Of a stretch of DNA of 62,371 nt, positions 7,667 through 18,461 are shown one piece after another. The DNA comes from Burkholderiaceae bacterium (GTDB taxonomy: Bacteria > Pseudomonadota > Gammaproteobacteria > Burkholderiales > Burkholderiaceae_C). The notes under the pieces were generated by a model that saw nothing but the letters and a program-made list of their open reading frames with translations, searched no databases and was not told the origin of the DNA. Numbering within the stretch: position 1 is the stretch's first letter; every line of letters begins with the position of its first letter. The stretch spans positions 1 to 62,371 of the forward strand of contig JACSRS010000120.1 of the NCBI GenBank assembly GCA_014879655.1, in the 5' to 3' direction. The position numbers were made by a program, and so were the translations under genes.

Positions 7667-8326
7667 TCAACGCTCCCTGACAGGCGGCTTTTCCATCACC
7701 GCCTGAAACAACGCGCTGTCCAGCCAGCGTTGCAGCCAGGCGCGCAGGGCTGGCAGCGGCGCGGTGGCGAACCAGGCGGCATCCACCGCCGCAAACTGGC
7801 GCACAAACGGGAAGATGGCCGCGTCAACCAACGAAACACGGGCACCCAGCAGGCACGGTCTGGCCGCGTCAGATTGCGCCGCCAGCAACGCATCCAGCGG
7901 CGCCAGGTGCAACGCCACGGCCTCGTCACGGTAGTGTGCGGCCGGAAATTGCGGGTAGCGACTGGCGTACTTGTAGCGGTCCAGCAATGCCTTGAACGGG
8001 CCGTCATTGCGGGCAATCAGGGCCTTCGCTTCGGCATTGACGGATTTCGCGCCTGCCAGCCAGCCGTCCGGGTCGGCCTGCGCGAGCGCCCAAAGCATGA
8101 TGTCCAGGCTTTCGTCCAGAACCGTACCACCGGGCAACTGCAGCACCGGCACCGTGCCCTTGGGTGACAGCGTCAGCATGGCGGCGGGCTTTTCGCGCAG
8201 CGACACCTCGTGCAGTTGCACCGCCACGCCGGCCTGGCGCAGCGCGAGGCGGGCGCGGATGGCGTAAGGGCAGCGGCGGAACGAATACAGCAGCGGCAGC
8301 GCCGCGGCTCGGGTTTCGCCGGACAC
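7667..8326 (-). CDS. Glutathione S-transferase family protein
   Basis: 219-residue GST. The N-terminal thioredoxin-fold domain holds SFRRCPYAIRARLALRQAGV (Cys19-Pro20), the cis-proline segment KGTVPVLQL and DESLDIMLWA. An all-helical C-terminal domain follows, with LVDAAIFPFVRQFAAVD. The start is a GTG at 8326, 2 nt after the dinG stop, so it is probably co-transcribed with and coupled to dinG. Longer frames reaching into dinG were rejected. The physiological substrate cannot be read from sequence; the Cys-Pro motif suggests an omega- or glutaredoxin-like subtype. Confidence 0.85.
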   Translation of the reverse strand: MSGETRAAALPLLYSFRRCPYAIRARLALRQAGVAVQLHEVSLREKPAAMLTLSPKGTVPVLQLPGGTVLDESLDIMLWALAQADPDGWLAGAKSVNAEAKALIARNDGPFKALLDRYKYASRYPQFPAAHYRDEAVALHLAPLDALLAAQSDAARPCLLGARVSLVDAAIFPFVRQFAAVDAAWFATAPLPALRAWLQRWLDSALFQAVMEKPPVRER

Positions 8327-8328
8327 CT

Positions 8329-10536
8329 TCAGCCCACCACGCGCCCCTGCGCGTCGTGGCGCACCCGCGTGAACGGCGGCAGGCCCCTGAGCAGGCGCTT
8401 GCCGTAACCGGTGCGTGTGAGGCGCCGGTCGTAGCAATAGACAAAGGCCTTGTCGGTCTCGGTGCGAATCGCCCGGCCGGCCCACTGCGCCAGCCGCATC
8501 GCGGTGGCCGGCACCACCAGTTCATTGAACGGGTCGCGGCCCACCGCACGCAGCCATTCGGCGCGCGCTTCGCCCACCGGGTCGTCAGGCGGCGAGAACG
8601 GCAGCTTGGCGATGAACACGCTCTCGCACAGCGCACCGGGCAGGTCCAGCCCTTCGCCGAACGACTGCATGCCGAAGATGACCGACACCTCGCCCGCCTC
8701 CACCCGCTCGCGGTGGCGCTTGAGCAGCACGGTGCGCGGCAGCTCGGTCTGCACCAGCACCACGTCGCGCAGGCTGGCGGGCAGCGCCTCCACCGCCACG
8801 CGCAATTGCTCGCGCGAGGTGAACAGCGCCAGTGCGCCGTGCTCCACCTGGCCGATGTCGCGGATCAGCGCCTTGGCCACGTCGGCATTGAACGCCGCCG
8901 CCTCCTTGGGGTCGGCAGCGGTTTCGGACGTGATGAAGCGGCCCTGCGCGGCAAAGTCGAACGGGCTTTCGACCTCGATGGCGGTAACGGCCGGGTCGCC
9001 GTGCAGGCCGGCCTCGCGCAGGAAGAAGTCGAACTCGCCGCAGCTGGTGAGCGTGGCCGAGGTCACGACGGCTGCACGCACCGACGACCACACGTGCGTG
9101 CGCAAGGTGTCGCCCGGCAGGATCGGGCTGGCATGCGCCTTGACGACGATGAAGTCGCCCACCACCGCGCAGGTGAACCATTTGGCGGCGGGCGCCTCGC
9201 CGTCGGCGGGCTCGTGCACCAGCAGTTGCGCCGCGGCCAGCGTCTCTTCCAGGCGCGGTGCCAGCATGCCGATCTGCGCGTACAGCGTGGACAGATGGCG
9301 CGCCTCCTCAGGCTTGTCGCGGATTTCCGCGCGCAGCGCCTTGCCCACCGCCGAGACCGTATCCATCAGCGATTCAGCGGTGACAGCCAGCAGGCGCAGC
9401 GGCTCGTCCAGCGCCTCGGGCAGCCGGCCCTGCGCGGCACGGGCGCGCGGCGGCCCCCAGGCGCCGGCCTGCTCCTTCAGCTCGGAGCCGTAGACGTCCA
9501 TCACCAGCCGCGACAAGTCGAGCAGGGTCTGGCGCATCTGGCTGGCCAGCCGGGGCGCGTCGGCAGCCTCGGACACCGCCAGCAACCCGCCGATGCGCAC
9601 GGTGTGCGAGGCCAGCTTGTCCAGCCAGGTGGTGCGCGACAAATCCATGGCGCAAGCGAATTTTTCCAGCGCGGTGGCCGGCAGCCGGTGCCCTTCGTCG
9701 AGTACGAGCAGGCAGTTGTCCAGCTCGGGCAGCAGCCGTGCGCCGATGGATGACATCAGCAGATCGTGGTTGGCCACAATGACTTGCGCGCCCACCAGTT
9801 CCTTGCGCTTTTCGTAATAGGTGCATTCGCCGAACAGCGGGCAGTGGCGGCCGGTACACGACCGGCTCTCGGCGGCAACGGGGCTCCACAGGCCCGCGTC
9901 GGGCGGCGCGGCCAGCGCGTCGCGGTCGCCATTCCAGTGGCCGCTGGCCAGGCCGTGCACCAGATCGCCGTAGAACTGCATGCGCGCCTGCTGCGTGTGG
10001 GCGGCGCCGGGCCGGACGTCGCCGTCGCTCTCGTCCGCGTCGGCAAACAGTTCGTCACCGTCGTCGTCGCCACCGACCAGCCGGTTGAGCTTGAGCTTGC
10101 ACACATAGCGCCCGCGCCCCTTGGCCAGCGCAAAGCGGAAGGGCTGCGGCATCAGCGCGGCCAGCGCTGGCAGGTCCTTGTTGACCAGCTGCTCCTGCAG
10201 CGCCACCGTGGCGGTCGAGATCAGCACCCGCGTGCCGCGCGAGAGTGCCAGTGCAATGGCCGGCGCGCAATAGGCCAGTGACTTGCCCACGCCGGTGCCG
10301 GCCTGGATGACGGCGATGGCGCGCTCGGGCTCGCCCTCGTCATCGTCCTCGGGCTTGCCCAGCGTGGCCCGGCTGAAGGTGCGCGCCACCTGCGCCGCCA
10401 TGCGCCGCTGGCCGCTCCGGCTGCGGAAATCGCCGCTGCCGGCCACCACATCGTCGAAGGCCTGCAGGGCGGATCGCTCCAGTTCGGTGACGACGTTGTC
10501 ACCGGCAGCGGTTCCGGCGGTCGGACTGTCAGTCAT
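8329..10536 (-). CDS. dinG: ATP-dependent DNA helicase DinG
   Basis: 735-residue superfamily 2 (XPD-like) 5'-3' helicase that unwinds DNA-RNA hybrids and stalled-fork structures. Walker A is AGTGVGKS (79-86). The DEAH-type box appears as DEGH (LLVLDEGHRLPA). Cysteines for a 4Fe-4S cluster are present (YVCKLKLN, then CTGRHCPLFGEC). C-terminal helicase motifs include IFGMQSFGEGLDLPG and QWAGRAIRTETD. An acidic insertion (DDDGDELFADADESDGD) lies near the Fe-S region. Start ATG at 10536 overlaps the upstream protease stop (ATGA), indicating coupling. A longer frame to 11115 covers the protease gene and was rejected. Confidence 0.94.
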   Translation of the reverse strand: MTDSPTAGTAAGDNVVTELERSALQAFDDVVAGSGDFRSRSGQRRMAAQVARTFSRATLGKPEDDDEGEPERAIAVIQAGTGVGKSLAYCAPAIALALSRGTRVLISTATVALQEQLVNKDLPALAALMPQPFRFALAKGRGRYVCKLKLNRLVGGDDDGDELFADADESDGDVRPGAAHTQQARMQFYGDLVHGLASGHWNGDRDALAAPPDAGLWSPVAAESRSCTGRHCPLFGECTYYEKRKELVGAQVIVANHDLLMSSIGARLLPELDNCLLVLDEGHRLPATALEKFACAMDLSRTTWLDKLASHTVRIGGLLAVSEAADAPRLASQMRQTLLDLSRLVMDVYGSELKEQAGAWGPPRARAAQGRLPEALDEPLRLLAVTAESLMDTVSAVGKALRAEIRDKPEEARHLSTLYAQIGMLAPRLEETLAAAQLLVHEPADGEAPAAKWFTCAVVGDFIVVKAHASPILPGDTLRTHVWSSVRAAVVTSATLTSCGEFDFFLREAGLHGDPAVTAIEVESPFDFAAQGRFITSETAADPKEAAAFNADVAKALIRDIGQVEHGALALFTSREQLRVAVEALPASLRDVVLVQTELPRTVLLKRHRERVEAGEVSVIFGMQSFGEGLDLPGALCESVFIAKLPFSPPDDPVGEARAEWLRAVGRDPFNELVVPATAMRLAQWAGRAIRTETDKAFVYCYDRRLTRTGYGKRLLRGLPPFTRVRHDAQGRVVG

Positions 10537-11045
10537 GGCTGGCGCGGCCGCATGATCATCTGCGGGCCGTTGATGTTCACTTCGAAGCGCGACAGAAAGC
10601 TCTGTCCCAGCAGCGCCTCGTTCGGTCCCATGCCCGACAGGCCCACACCCACGCGCACCGCGGGCACAAGCGCACCGCCGGCCGAGACCGCCACATCGCT
10701 GACGATGCGTCCGGGCCGCGTGCCGTTCGCGGTGCGGAAGGTGGTGGGCTGGCCGCCGCTCAAGCCGGCGTCTCGCGCAAAGGCTTCGCTGACCGACACC
10801 ACCGAGGCGCCGGTATCGACCAGGAACTGCACCGGCCGGCCGTTCACCGTTCCGGGCAGGCGGAAATGCCCGTCGCGACCGCGCTGGATCACCAGTTCGC
10901 CGCCGGCGTTCATCAGCGGCATCTGCGCGATCTGGCGGCGCTGCTCCATGCGGTCGAACACCACATAGAGCACGCCCATCACCGCCAGCCAGAAAGCCAT
11001 GATGGCCAGCGTGGCGCGGCGCGTGGTCTGGGCGGGCGTCAGCAT
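10533..11045 (-). CDS. Membrane-anchored retropepsin-like aspartic protease (clan AA)
   Basis: 170-residue single-domain aspartyl protease of the retropepsin-like bacterial family. One N-terminal membrane segment (residues about 12-30, TLAIMAFWLAVMGVLYVVF) is followed by a periplasmic domain with the catalytic motif VDTGAS (Asp77-Thr78-Gly79) and the family C-terminal LLGQSFLSRFEVNINGPQM. A single D-T-G per chain means it must dimerise. The start (MLTPAQTTRR) was preferred to the longer frame to 11171 because it begins right before the membrane segment. The stop overlaps the dinG start by 4 nt. Substrate unknown. Confidence 0.82.
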   Translation of the reverse strand: MLTPAQTTRRATLAIMAFWLAVMGVLYVVFDRMEQRRQIAQMPLMNAGGELVIQRGRDGHFRLPGTVNGRPVQFLVDTGASVVSVSEAFARDAGLSGGQPTTFRTANGTRPGRIVSDVAVSAGGALVPAVRVGVGLSGMGPNEALLGQSFLSRFEVNINGPQMIMRPRQP

Positions 11046-11228
11046 GGGCAGGCTGCTGCCGGCTGCCAAAGCCGTGTGCCGCGCCAGCGCCCGCCCGCGC
11101 CGGGCTTGCTGCCACCTGTTCTGCTCAACCGCCTGCTTCGTTTCTGCGCCATGCCGGAATTGTGAAGGCAATGCTTTTGCCCTTCATTTCCGCAGGGGAC
11201 CCCTTGACCGGTTATTCGGCAAATTTTC

Positions 11229-11285
11229 AGTTTTTTTGGCATCAGCCCAGCGTCAAAAGGACGTCTGATGCTATGATTATCAAAG
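11229..11285 (+). repeat. Dispersed AT-rich repeat, copy C
   Basis: Shares the CCCAGCGTCAAA core, the preceding T-run (TTTTTTTGGCATCAG) and the following TGCTATGATTAT with the copies near 2796, 3669, 21196, 29275 and 53771. It lies in the spacer downstream of atpG. Confidence 0.65.
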
Positions 11286-11310
11286 CACGATCGGGCCCGC
11301 TACCCGCGCA

Positions 11311-12195
11311 TCAAGCACCGCTCATCGCCTCGAAGCCCGCAATCACGTCGAACAGTTCCTCGTCGATGCCGCTCTGGCGCAGCCGGTGAAAGCTGCGGTT
11401 CAGGTCATCGAGCAGTTCGTCGATGTTTTTTTCCGCACGCTGCATGGCGGCGAGCCGGCTGGCGTTTTCGCTGGCGAGGGATTCGGCGCAGGCCCGGAAA
11501 ATCGAAACGAACAGGTACTCCCGCACGAAGGCCAGCAAGGTCCCCGCTCCGTCATTCATAACCTCTGGCAGATTCCGGGTCGGCCAGTTCATGGCCAGGC
11601 GCTCGCTTCTCCAGACATCGTCCAAGGGCAGCAGCCGCTGCGTGGCGGGGCTGTAAATCGCTCCGGCATGGGGACGGTTGTGAAAGAGGACAACCTGTGC
11701 AATCTCGCCTTTCTCACGCAGCGTTTCGATCGCGGTGAGGATTTGCCCGACCAGCGCGGATATCGCACCGATGGACCCCGGAAGCACGAAGTCCTTTGCC
11801 GGTGCCAGTTCGGTTTCTGCCAGCCGCGAGCGGACCCGCTCACCGACCGACCAGACGGTTTTTCGAGCCTGCAAACCGTCCAGCGTCTGGACGACAAAGT
11901 CGGCCATCACTTCGTTGAACTGGCCGACCAGACCCTGGTCGGAGCCAAACACCACGGCAATCAGCGGGCCGGCATCACCGCGCCGCGCGGGTGTCGGGGC
12001 CAGCGGCGGCGCCATTTCGCGCAGGCACGCCAGCAGCCCGAGTTGCACGGTCCGGTCGTAGTCGTCGAGGGCACGCACCGCGCTTTCGTATTGGCTGATG
12101 CTGGATGCAGCCACCGCCTTCATCGTGCGCACCACCGACTGCAGGTCGCCGGCCGTGCCGATCTTGCGGTTCAGGGTGGCCGTCGTGTCGCTCAT
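11311..12195 (-). CDS. atpG: N-ATPase gamma subunit
   Basis: 294-residue central-stalk (rotor) subunit of the second ATP synthase, last gene of the operon. The N-terminal helix ([20 protein letters not shown]) and the C-terminal helix ([20 protein letters not shown], then [11 protein letters not shown]) form the coiled coil that turns inside the alpha-beta hexamer. The central [15 protein letters not shown] matches the GSDQGLCG signature of gamma subunits. It is more diverged than housekeeping gamma, as usual for N-ATPases. Start ATG overlaps the atpA stop by 4 nt. Confidence 0.92.
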   Translation of the reverse strand: MSDTTATLNRKIGTAGDLQSVVRTMKAVAASSISQYESAVRALDDYDRTVQLGLLACLREMAPPLAPTPARRGDAGPLIAVVFGSDQGLVGQFNEVMADFVVQTLDGLQARKTVWSVGERVRSRLAETELAPAKDFVLPGSIGAISALVGQILTAIETLREKGEIAQVVLFHNRPHAGAIYSPATQRLLPLDDVWRSERLAMNWPTRNLPEVMNDGAGTLLAFVREYLFVSIFRACAESLASENASRLAAMQRAEKNIDELLDDLNRSFHRLRQSGIDEELFDVIAGFEAMSGA

Positions 12196-13787
12196 GGCGC
12201 CGAGGTGCCGGCCGACCGGGCCGGTGACGGGGCGGGCGCGCTGGCCTCGGGCGCTGCCCCGACCTGAAAGCCGCCCAGCGCGGCGCGGGCGACCTGGACG
12301 ATGGCCTTTCGATCGGCATCGCTCAGGCTGTCGGCGGTTTCAAATCGGGCCAGCAGCGCGTCGGGCAGCGCGGTGGCAGCCTCGCGAACGGCCTGCTCGG
12401 CGGCCGGCATGCGTTCAAGCGGCACGCTGTCGAAGAGCTTTTCGCTCAACGCGGTGAGCACCGCAATCTGTGCCGCGACTGACACCGGCGCCGATTCGGG
12501 TTGCTTCAGGCAGGCCCGAATGCGCCGTCCATGCTCGATGATCCGGGTGGTGCCCTCGTCCAGCCTGGCCCCGAATCGGGCAAAGGTTTCGAGTTCCTCG
12601 AACTGCGCGTAAGCAAGCTTGAGATCCCCCGCGACGGCGCGGTAGGAGGCGCGCTGGGCCTTGCCGCCTACCCGGGAGACGGATTTGCCGACATCGACGG
12701 CGGGCAGCACGCCCAGTTCGAACAGCGAGGGCGAGAGGTAGATCTGCCCGTCGGTAATCGAGATCAGGTTGGTCGGAATGTAGGCCGAGATGTTCTGCGC
12801 CTCCGTCTCGATGATCGGCAGGGCGGTGAGCGAGCCGCCGCCGCGTTCCTTGCGCAGATGGGTCGCCCGCTCCAGCAGTCGCGAGTGGATGTAGAAGATG
12901 TCGCCCGGAAAAGCCTCGCGCCCCGGCGGGCGGCGCAGCAGCAGGGAGAGCTCGCGGTAGGCGCGGGCATGCTGCGTGAGGTCGTCGTACACGATCAGCA
13001 CATCGCGACCCGTCTCCATGAAGTGCTCGGCCAGGCTGGTGGCGGCGTAGGGCGCGATATAGGCCAGTCCCGGCGCGTCATTGCCTTCGGTCACCATCAC
13101 GACGGTGTAGGCCAGGGCACCGTGTTCTTTCAGGACGGCGATCGCTTTGGCCACGGCGGTGGCCCGCTGTCCGATCGCACAGTAGACGCAGACCACGTCC
13201 TGGCCCCGCTGGTTGAGGATGGTGTCAATGGCAATCGTGGTCTTGCCGGTCTGCCGGTCGCCCAGGATCAGTTCGCGCTGACCGCGACCGATCGGGATCA
13301 GCGCATCGACCACCTTCAGCCCGGTCTGCAGCGGTACGGTCACCGGCGCACGCTCCATGATGGGCGCCGCGGGGCGTTCGATCGGCAATCGCTTGCCGCC
13401 GGCCACCGGCCCCTGTCCATCGAGCGGGCGACCCAGCGGGTCGATCACCCGGCCCAGCAAGCCGTCGCCCACGAGGATGTCCATCACCCGGCCGGTGCGC
13501 TCGACGCGGTCACCGGCCTGCAGGCGCGCGTAGTCGCCCAGCAGCACCACGCCGACTTCGGCTTCGTCGACATTGAAGGCAATGCCGAACACATTGCCCG
13601 GAAACTTCACCAGCTCGTCAAAGCCCACGCCAGGCAGACCGGACACCATGGCGATGCCGGTGGATACGCTGGTGACGGCGCCCACCTCTTGTGGTGTCAG
13701 TGTCGCCCTGACCGTTTCGCGCCCCTGGCTCAGGCCCTCGAAGCTGCCGTCCAGGACGCTTTGCAGGGTGTCTGATTGCACGTTCAT
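12192..13787 (-). CDS. atpA: N-ATPase alpha subunit
   Basis: 531-residue non-catalytic nucleotide-binding subunit of the F1-like head. Walker A is GDRQTGKT (176-183) and a conserved [20 protein letters not shown] stretch precedes it. [20 protein letters not shown] and the [16 protein letters not shown] region are typical of alpha. A C-terminal Ala/Pro/Ser tail extends past the usual end ([18 protein letters not shown]). Overlaps atpF and atpG by ATGA junctions, so translation of the stalk and head genes is coupled. Confidence 0.95.
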   Translation of the reverse strand: MNVQSDTLQSVLDGSFEGLSQGRETVRATLTPQEVGAVTSVSTGIAMVSGLPGVGFDELVKFPGNVFGIAFNVDEAEVGVVLLGDYARLQAGDRVERTGRVMDILVGDGLLGRVIDPLGRPLDGQGPVAGGKRLPIERPAAPIMERAPVTVPLQTGLKVVDALIPIGRGQRELILGDRQTGKTTIAIDTILNQRGQDVVCVYCAIGQRATAVAKAIAVLKEHGALAYTVVMVTEGNDAPGLAYIAPYAATSLAEHFMETGRDVLIVYDDLTQHARAYRELSLLLRRPPGREAFPGDIFYIHSRLLERATHLRKERGGGSLTALPIIETEAQNISAYIPTNLISITDGQIYLSPSLFELGVLPAVDVGKSVSRVGGKAQRASYRAVAGDLKLAYAQFEELETFARFGARLDEGTTRIIEHGRRIRACLKQPESAPVSVAAQIAVLTALSEKLFDSVPLERMPAAEQAVREAATALPDALLARFETADSLSDADRKAIVQVARAALGGFQVGAAPEASAPAPSPARSAGTSAP

Positions 13788-14584
13788 CGGGCGGTCTCAG
13801 GGGCAGCAGTCTGGACTTGCCGTTCGGATTGCTCCCTGACCAGATCGTCGACGCTTTGCTCCAGCGACGCCAGATAGTCCGCGATATTCCAGGCAAGCTG
13901 CCAGCCGTTTGCCGTGAGCTCGATACCGCCGACCAGGTCCGGCGTGGTGTCGAACTGAATCCGGATGTCGTCTGAAAAGGTTTCGTCGAGCGCGCGTTTG
14001 ACGGCAGCCCGCTGCTCGGCGGTCAGTTCAAAGGTACTGCGCACGTTCACCGGACCGGACGCTGTTTTCAGCGCCTGGGCCAGGCCCGCCTTTGCTGCAT
14101 CGTCCAGCGCTCGCAGGCGCCGGGCAAAAACTTCGCTCATGCGCGCTTCAAGCGTCATTCCGGCCAGATCGGCCAGCACTTTCCTTGCGACGGCAAAGAC
14201 CTCCTCGCGGCTGCGGCGGGCAATGTCCTGATGCAGGGTTTGCAATTCAGCGGTCAACGCATCCAGCTTCTTGGCGCGCAAGGTTTCGGCCACTGTTCGC
14301 GCTTCGTCGATCAGGCGTTGGCGCTCGGCCCTGGCTTCATCCTTGGCCTGTGCGAGCCACTGGTCACGTTGGCGGTCAATGTCATCGTTCTTTTTCTGGA
14401 ACTCGTCACGCTCCTTTTGAGCGGCTGCCTGTTTCAAGGCCGCGTCGGCCAGCGCCAACGCGATCCGCTTCTCCCGCGCGTCAATGGCGTCGAGGACGGG
14501 CTTGTAGAGAAAGCGCTTCATCAGCCACACCAGGACCAGAAAATTGAGCGCCTGCGCCCCAACGGTGAACCAGTCGATCAGCAC
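13784..14584 (-). CDS. atpF: N-ATPase b subunit with C-terminal delta-like extension
   Basis: 266-residue peripheral-stalk subunit. One N-terminal membrane helix ([20 protein letters not shown]) is followed by a long charged coiled coil (about 30-130). A C-terminal part resembles the OSCP/delta region ([33 protein letters not shown], then [20 protein letters not shown]). Housekeeping b is about 156 residues, and this operon has no separate atpH. Both facts fit N-ATPases, in which the stalk protein covers the delta function. The start is GTG at 14584, 3 nt after the atpE stop. Confidence 0.9.
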   Translation of the reverse strand: MLIDWFTVGAQALNFLVLVWLMKRFLYKPVLDAIDAREKRIALALADAALKQAAAQKERDEFQKKNDDIDRQRDQWLAQAKDEARAERQRLIDEARTVAETLRAKKLDALTAELQTLHQDIARRSREEVFAVARKVLADLAGMTLEARMSEVFARRLRALDDAAKAGLAQALKTASGPVNVRSTFELTAEQRAAVKRALDETFSDDIRIQFDTTPDLVGGIELTANGWQLAWNIADYLASLEQSVDDLVREQSERQVQTAAPETAR

Positions 14585-14587
14585 GGC

Positions 14588-14869
14588 TTACTTCCCGGCA
14601 GCCAGCGCGATGGCGTGATTCCAGAACGGGTTGGAAAAAATCAGGATCATCGAGACCACGAAGCAGTAGATCGCGGTGGATTCAATCATCGCCAGGCCGA
14701 CAAACAGCGTGCGGGTGATGGTGGCCGAGGCGTCGGGCTGCTGCGCCAGTGCGGTGAGTGCCGTCGCGACGGCACGCCCTTCAGCGAATGCGGGCCCCAT
14801 GCACCCGAACCCCGTCGTGAGGCCGGCAATGACGATGGATGCCACTGCGATGATTGTCATGCTGTCCAT
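14588..14869 (-). CDS. atpE: N-ATPase c subunit (rotor-ring proteolipid)
   Basis: 93-residue two-helix hairpin that forms the ion-carrying ring. Helix 1 carries GPAFAEG (Glu30), the polar loop is ALAQQPDA and helix 2 carries GLAMIESTAIYCF (Glu63, Ser64, Thr65, Tyr68). Against the Na+ ring of Ilyobacter, Glu65/Ser66/Thr67/Tyr70 are kept and Gln32 is replaced by Glu, so each binding site has two carboxylates. Start is uncertain: ATG at 14869 (MDSM), 14860 or 14887 are all possible. I chose 14869 by resemblance to family N-termini. The upstream atpB stop is 20 nt away. Confidence 0.93.
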   Translation of the reverse strand: MDSMTIIAVASIVIAGLTTGFGCMGPAFAEGRAVATALTALAQQPDASATITRTLFVGLAMIESTAIYCFVVSMILIFSNPFWNHAIALAAGK

Positions 14870-14889
14870 AGCGAGTCTTTCATACATGG

Positions 14890-15591
14890 TTACGGTTGAT
14901 TTGAAGGCGCCTGCTGCGTTTCGGGTTTGCGCACATGGGTGGCCGCGACGATGTAAACCGCCGCAAGGATGCTGAAGATATAGGCCTGCACCATCCCGGT
15001 GAGCAGCCCCAGCAAAGTCATGACGATCGGAAAGAGGAAGGGCGTGATGCTCACCAGAATGCCGATGATCATGGCCCCGCTCATCATGTTGCCAAACAGG
15101 CGCACGGCCAGCGCCAGCGTGCGCGAGATTTCGCTGATGATGTTGAACGGCAGCATGATGACGGTGGGCTCAATGTAGGACTTGAGGTATCCGCCCAGGC
15201 CCTGGTCCTCGATGCCGAACAGCGGCACGGCCACCATCACACACAGGGCCAGCGCTGCCGTGGTTGACAGTGACCCGGTCGGCGGCTCGTAGCCGGGAAT
15301 GACGGTGCACAGGCTGGCCATGGCGACAAACAGAAAAAGTGTTCCCAGAAAGCCGATGTATTTGCGCGGATGGCGCAGGCCGACCTCTTGGATCTGCTTC
15401 TCGATACCGGTGACGACGATCTCCAGCATGTTCTGCCAGCGTGTCCGGTCAAGGTCTCTGGAAAGACGGCGCGTGATGAGTCCTGAGCCCACCACCAGCA
15501 GGAGCATCAGCGCCCAGGTGGTCGCGATGGTGGCGTTGATCTTGAAGAACCCGTACTGCCAGAGGATGATTTCATCGGGGCTAAGGCGCAT
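14890..15591 (-). CDS. atpB: N-ATPase a subunit
   Basis: 233-residue membrane stator that provides the ion half-channels. About five to six membrane helices. The essential arginine is Arg164 in TLALAVRLFGNMMSG, and the last helices contain LLTGMVQAYIFSILAAVYI. Start MRLSPDEIILWQYGFFKINA is the family-like opening; it overlaps the atpR stop by 11 nt. The longer frame to 15636 was rejected because it runs deep into atpR. Confidence 0.94.
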   Translation of the reverse strand: MRLSPDEIILWQYGFFKINATIATTWALMLLLVVGSGLITRRLSRDLDRTRWQNMLEIVVTGIEKQIQEVGLRHPRKYIGFLGTLFLFVAMASLCTVIPGYEPPTGSLSTTAALALCVMVAVPLFGIEDQGLGGYLKSYIEPTVIMLPFNIISEISRTLALAVRLFGNMMSGAMIIGILVSITPFLFPIVMTLLGLLTGMVQAYIFSILAAVYIVAATHVRKPETQQAPSNQP

Positions 15592-15901
15592 GACTGGCCT
15601 CCTGTGACGGGTGCATCGGGTCAATCTCAGGCACACGAGTCAGCTGCTTCACGAGCTGGCGCGCCACCACAAAGCCGACCAGACAAGCGAGCATCCGCTG
15701 CCAGTCGCCGCCCGAAACCCAATAGAAGCCGACCAGGGTCACGCCCATCCTCAACAACAGGCTGCCAAACACCCACAGCGCCGGCCTGCCGGATGCGAGA
15801 GTCTTCCGGACGGTCCACCACAGGCCGCCGAAAAAAAAGATGCCAAGCGCGCCGCCCGCGATCCCCGCCAGTACCAGGGCCAGCGTGTCATTCATCACCA
15901 T
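15581..15901 (-). CDS. atpR: N-ATPase accessory membrane protein AtpR
   Basis: 106-residue membrane protein specific to N-ATPase operons. Three hydrophobic segments are visible: residues about 6-26, 41-62 (FGSLLLRMGVTLVGFYW) and 67-80. The middle one carries Arg51. Such a buried arginine has been proposed for AtpR to pair with the c-subunit glutamate during ring assembly. Two in-frame starts lie close together (15901 and 15895). Overlaps atpQ upstream and atpB downstream. Assignment rests on position, length and the LLLRMG motif. Confidence 0.85.
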   Translation of the reverse strand: MVMNDTLALVLAGIAGGALGIFFFGGLWWTVRKTLASGRPALWVFGSLLLRMGVTLVGFYWVSGGDWQRMLACLVGFVVARQLVKQLTRVPEIDPMHPSQEASHAP

Positions 15902-16215
15902 TGCCCCGCTCCTCCCGCATCGCGCGATCTTCCTTGCTCACCCAGTGCCAGGCGTTCAGGCAGCCCAGCGTCAGCCCGGCCACCAGCAAGGCCAGTGTCC
16001 AGCTGCGCCCGCCGGGGTAGTGGCGGTCCAGCCAGAGCCCCAGCGCAGCACCCAGCAGCGTGGGCACCACCACCGACCAGCCGACGACGCCCATCAGGCC
16101 CAGTCCGAACCACACGCCCGGTGTGGTGTTGCGCTGGGCCTTGAGCTTGCGCGCCGCCTTGACCCCCACCTGATCGGCCAGGCTGGGTTCGGCTTTCGAG
16201 TCGTTCCCGGATTGT

Positions 16216-16223
<8 letters not shown>
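15888..16223 (-). CDS. atpQ: N-ATPase accessory membrane protein AtpQ (AtpI-like)
   Basis: 111-residue protein between atpC and atpR, the fixed position of AtpQ in N-ATPase operons. A charged cytoplasmic N-terminus (SLADQVGVKAARKLKAQRN) precedes two membrane helices separated by a short loop (LGLMGVVGWSVVVPTLLGAA; LALLVAGLTLGCLNAWHWV). This is the topology of AtpI-type assembly factors. The ATG at 16223 overlaps the atpC stop by 8 nt. Role in ring assembly or divalent cation supply is inferred from the AtpI family. Confidence 0.84.
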
Positions 16224-18172
<1,949 letters not shown>

Positions 18173-18313
18173 TCAACTCAGCCAAACTGGTCGCGACAAC
18201 GGTAAGGATGTGCATCCCCGGGATTGCCGACTGTACGGTGGAGCACCGATCGTCAATCAACCGATCGAAACCGGCAATCCCGGCGCTTTGCACGCTCGCC
18301 TGCGTGTCGCCAC

Positions 18314-18341
18314 TTGAAATTCCGTCAAATGCCTTTATCAT
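18314..18341 (+). promoter_or_regulatory. groESL promoter
   Basis: TTGAAA (18314-18319), 16-nt spacer, TATCAT (18336-18341): a sigma-70-like promoter whose -10 abuts the CIRCE operator. The preceding C gives CTTGAAA, which also resembles a sigma-32 -35, but no clear CCCCAT-type -10 follows. Confidence 0.65.
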
Positions 18342-18367
18342 TAGCACTCGTAGGAGTTGAGTGCTAA
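18341..18367 (+). promoter_or_regulatory. CIRCE operator (HrcA binding site)
   Basis: Perfect 9-9-9 inverted repeat: TTAGCACTC (18341-18349), a 9-nt spacer and GAGTGCTAA (18359-18367), identical to the CIRCE consensus arms. HrcA bound here represses groESL until heat shock. It lies about 95 nt before the groES ATG. Confidence 0.97.
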
Positions 18368-18381
18368 CATCTCGCTCCCAC

Positions 18382-18401
18382 AAGTTAACGAGCGCTAACT
18401 T
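18382..18401 (+). promoter_or_regulatory. Second inverted repeat in the groESL leader
   Basis: AAGTTA-N8-TAACTT, perfect 6-bp arms, 14 nt downstream of CIRCE. It includes GAGCGCTAA (18390-18398), which matches 8 of 9 bases of the right CIRCE arm, but no matching left arm lies 9 nt away. It may be a degenerate half-operator or an mRNA hairpin. Confidence 0.4.
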
Positions 18402-18461
18402 CACAGGTTGGAGTCGGCGCTTTTTGATGACTTCTTTCCGTTTCAAACTCAAGGAGATCCC

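Noticed and set aside
10537..11115. Upstream extension of DinG to 11115
   Set aside because: The extra residues are an out-of-frame reading of the aspartic protease gene. The ATGA overlap at 10533-10536 marks the true start.
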